Under the pieces are notes generated by a model. It worked only from the letters and a program-made list of their open reading frames with translations, made no database searches and was not told the origin of the DNA. From Acanthaster planci (lineage: Eukaryota > Echinodermata > Asteroidea > Valvatida > Acanthasteridae), in the NCBI RefSeq assembly GCF_001949145.1, contig NW_019091382.1, positions 1,749,747 through 1,812,297 of the forward strand: a stretch of 62,551 nucleotides of DNA, written 5' to 3'. This document shows, piece after piece, positions 59,274 to 62,551 of the stretch; the first letter of the stretch is position 1; every line of letters starts with the position of its first letter. Position numbers and translations under genes: made by a program.

Positions 59274-61835
59274 GGTGGATCTACATACATACAAATGTAC
59301 ATACACTGTAGATATATGTCTGACTAATGTACGTTTGAGTGGGACAACCCTAGCCTCTTTTTGGTAACTGTAACTTCTGGTACAATTTGGTGTACATATA
59401 CAATAATAGAATCAATAAAATATGTATTTTGGGGGGAGGGTTAGACTTCAGAGAACAACTTTCAGTCATTCTTGCAAATGGTTGTTTGAATTAGGCAATA
59501 TTTTATGACCCAACCATTAATTATAGAATCAGTTGAAAATGAACAATCCTAAAAAATGGTCAGGCTCTTGAGGTACATGTATTGTATCAAATGTAGCACA
59601 TTTACATTAACAGCCCTTTTTACAATCATACCACAATGTTGATTTAAAATGCAAATTTTACATAAAGTCGGAATGGAATGGAAACTCAGAGCAATGGACA
59701 ATTGTGGATCATCAACATTTTCAGATCTCTTGATTACATCAGCATTCTAGTGTAACCAAGTAATCAATCAATAGAATTGAAGTCTAAACACACTTCAGTT
59801 TGGCAAAATTTTAATTTCTCATTTTAAAATTAGAAAAATCTACGATAACAAATCAGGCCAAGTTGGCCTAAAATTCAATAAACGTATTAATGTTTTTGTC
59901 CTTCCTGACTTCCATTTTTTGACATGTTTGATGTGCATTTTTCCAGGTACAGGCTGCAATTACATGTATAAAGGAACAGTTTGGCAGATGCCATAGAGCT
60001 CAACAAGTCCTACACTGAAATAATCTTAAGACAAAAGAGTTACAAAACTTTATAAAAGTATGGCCATTTCTTTTTCTTACAAACTTTGACTGTCACTTTG
60101 AATCGGTGGTAATACATTGCAGAAAGTTCACCCTTGATTAGCGACAACTTTTGCCTCAAATTACATATTCTATTTCTATGGAGCCAAGTACCAGACATAT
60201 TCATTTAGTATTACATTTTACATTATGTATTTACCAGTTGGTGATATAATGCTTGCATGAAATTTTTTAACAATTTATGAATTGTTCTTTTGGATTTTTC
60301 TCACTGCCTCGATAGTGGACTTGTGATGTAATGAAAACTAGAGATATGTTTGTCAGCAGACAAATGAACTGTTTCGGCTTTCAAATAAACAGTCTTTTTT
60401 CATGTTAAAGATAAGTAAAAGTAAAAGTTTCATCAAAGTACCAAGCTCAAGTCAATGATCAAATAAAATGTGTTCAAAACCAATGGAGAAAAACTGCACT
60501 TTTAATGTCACATGACCGATGACGCCACATAGGCCTGATTGATATCACGATAATTATCAAAAACCGTGATTTTTTTTCAAATCGAATATCGAATCGAGCT
60601 TTTTTTTAAATCAAAATATCAAAAAATTGGATACTCCTAGAAATCTTGTCTTTTTATTTCCACTGCTTTCGTCTCATAGTTTTCCCGGAGTTCAACAAGA
60701 ACGTAGCATCAAGTCACTGATCAGCACTGCAAGTGCACACTCAAGGGAACCATCGGCCCAGGATTAAAGCTGTCTCAATACCTGTGCCAATATGGGACTG
60801 ATCTTTACATGGCAGTTTGATGAACATTATTCCAAAATTCAAACAATGTACTCAAAACAAAGTAACACTGACATGAATGTTTGGAAAATATGACTTTTGG
60901 CACATACAGCCATAACCTAATTTATGTAAAATAGTGGGTGTGCCCAAATGCATTCGGTTCCATGGTACTATGTGGAAAAAGAAAGCCACTCGGAGCGACA
61001 GGGGTCTGTATGATACAAATTCCCAAAGATCTACAGAAAATAACTTCTCCTGAATTCCACTGAAATAAGGCAATTCTCAGCTCATGTTACGTCTCTTGCA
61101 TCGCCTGGTAGACAGCTCCTTTTACCACGTGACAGTTATCTGTTTGCTGCTCCTCGCTTGTACTATTTTCGACACCCAATATCGTTTGAGATTTTCATGG
61201 ACATGTGTGAGGGGCTTGCATATGTAAGCGCGTTGGTAGTTCACTTGGCAGCTGAACTTGACTTCATTGGTTTTGTTCCATCTTACTTAATATTGTGGCT
61301 GCAGATGCTTTTGACAGTAACCAGCGATGCAGGATGGCACAGCAGGCGATACCATAATTTCGTTGTTTTTATTTCGCATGTGACATATACTTTAAGGTTC
61401 ACCGTTTTCACTCACTGAAAATGGTTAATTTAGTTTTCTTCTGGGTCTGGGGACATTAATAAATAAATAAAAAATGAATTCCAGTTGGGTTTGCCTCGTG
61501 AAAAGTAACATTTAGGCCAGTACATACATCACAGATTGGCAACGTTTGGGGATCGGACTGTGTAATTAGACTTTATTTCATGCAGACCTTGTAACGCACC
61601 AGTGGCAGATGTAAACCAAAAAAAAAACCAAAACAAACCTAGAACGGCAAAGCCACCTTGGCTTGCTGCTTGTTACGAATTTGAATTTCTTTCCTGTAAT
61701 AACAGGAAAGAAAGAAACATCCAAGTTATACAAATATGGTTACTAAATTAAACAAGAAAATACTAACCAAGCTTCATCAAAATTTTTACAAGATTGATTG
61801 ACATGCGACTGCAATACAGATGTACAAGATATTTA
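59274..61835. other. Upstream region of ANAPC4, no second gene seen
   Basis: It should contain the ANAPC4 5' UTR and promoter, but I cannot point to them. A fragment of the 400-bp family sits at about 60465-60530 and an ATCGAATATCGAATCG-type repeat at about 60540-60630. Confidence 0.4.
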
Positions 61836-61925
61836 TCGACTTAAGCAATAAAATTCAGTGTACTCTAGGAGAAAAACCTCGTTAGTGCTGTGTGCAAACT
61901 GTGTGTTGAAAGGCGCCTGTCGTTT
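61836..61925 (+). repeat. Second copy of the 26.3-kb retroelement terminus
   Basis: TATCGACTTAAGCAATAAAATTC...TACTCTAGGAGAAAAA through GTGCTGTGTGCAAACTGTGTGTTGAAAGG...CCTGTCGT matches about 26338-26440 with some 20% differences. Here no gag follows, so it is a truncated copy or a lone terminal repeat. Confidence 0.65.
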
Positions 61926-62139
61926 GAAAGTAAATCAACAAAGACCACCAACAAGGGAGATACAGGTACAAAGGCTTCACAGTTCTTTACAGGAGAGAGG
62001 AATGCCTATAGAATGTGGGTCCAGTACAGTCAGACTAGACCTGGATTATATTAGCCATGCATTTGTGAGTTTGATGGATGGTGCATAATTAAAATTCCTC
62101 TAAAGTACAGTTTTGCACTTTGTATCCAACCCCATCATC

Positions 62140-62551
62140 CTATCCTCTACAATTCTACCCCCCATCATCCATATCCTATCATCCCATATCTACCATGTCT
62201 ACTTTGACTCCACCCCTAATCCCATCTATCTCCAATCCCACATCCACCTTATCTTTCCATCCATTCCTACTCCACCCCTCCATCATCCTATCCACCTCCT
62301 ACTCTGCCTCCTCTCCATCATCCTATCCATCTCCTACTCTGCCCCCTCTCCATCATCCTATCCATTTCATCCTCCACCCCCTCTCCATCATCCTATCCAC
62401 CTCCTACTCTGCCTCCTCTCCATCATCCTACCCATCTCCTACTCTGCCCCCTCTCCATCATCCTATCCATTTCATCCTCCACCCCCTCTCCATCATCCTA
62501 TCCACCTCCTACTCTGCCTCCTCTCCATCATCCTATCCATTTCATCCTCCA
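62140..62551. repeat. Pyrimidine-rich minisatellite with about 99-bp higher-order unit
   Basis: From about 62270 to the edge the array is built of units of about 33 bases starting CTCCATCATCCTATCC, in three variants (ending CACCTCCTACTCTGC, CATCTCCTACTCTGC, CATTTCATCCTCCAC) that repeat in that order. From 62140 the same words are more diverged. The array runs off the window. Confidence 0.88.

Noticed and set aside
61158-61418. 86-codon plus-strand frame upstream of ANAPC4
   Set aside because: Hydrophobic, no recognisable pattern, and AT-rich intergenic composition.
1-62551. CRISPR arrays, bacterial operons or ribosome binding sites
   Set aside because: The window is animal DNA. The tandem repeats seen are minisatellites or transposon arrays without spacer structure.

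Overview
This is animal nuclear DNA: one gene broken into a dozen short exons with normal splice sites and very long introns, buried in transposon debris. The many scattered ACATGTACATGTA/TAGGCCTA-type words, the DIRS, Polinton and piggyBac elements and the tRNA-derived SINEs point to a marine invertebrate, perhaps a deuterostome. The species cannot be fixed from this window.

Host gene. On the minus strand, from 59273 down to 3043 and on past the left edge, lie 12 coding exons (452 codons) of the anaphase-promoting complex subunit 4 gene (ANAPC4). The exon phases join without a break. The exons cover the N-terminal WD40-type propeller and the start of the helical domain; the C-terminal half lies outside the window. 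One intron has a GC-AG donor.

Intron contents, left to right. (1) 1-2129: a decayed piggyBac transposase, cut by the window edge, with a TTAA-flanked terminus. (2) 6794-19653: a 12.86-kb Polinton/Maverick-type virus-like transposon with about 185-190-bp terminal inverted repeats and a 5-bp target duplication (GCATC). It sits inside one arm of an older hairpin MITE. It carries remnants of a protein-primed DNA polymerase B, a packaging ATPase, an HNH-like nuclease, a capsid-type structural protein, a cysteine-rich repeat protein and several small virion or membrane proteins. Rightward genes fill the left third and leftward genes the rest, meeting at about 10.4 kb. It is dead: many frameshifts and stops, substituted polymerase catalytic residues, no recognisable integrase, and two TTAA-flanked MITE insertions. 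(3) 24.7-28.9 kb: a tyrosine-recombinase fragment, an array of about 400-bp units, and a gag-like element inserted in the array. (4) 28.9-32.1 kb: a non-LTR reverse-transcriptase remnant next to a DIRS gag fragment. (5) 42.8-49.8 kb: a DIRS element with inverted terminal repeats and internal complementary region still visible, carrying a nested Ty3/Gypsy pol fragment whose RT/RNase H segment is inverted. (6) 53.6-62.5 kb: minisatellites, a stray 400-bp unit, two tRNA-derived SINEs and a palindromic MITE.

The Polinton is the system most worth a second look. The insertion history can be read directly (MITE, then Polinton in the MITE; two TTAA-MITEs in Polinton genes at unknown order relative to that), several compact genes are still open, and a TTTATTATAAA-like motif recurs close upstream of several starts.
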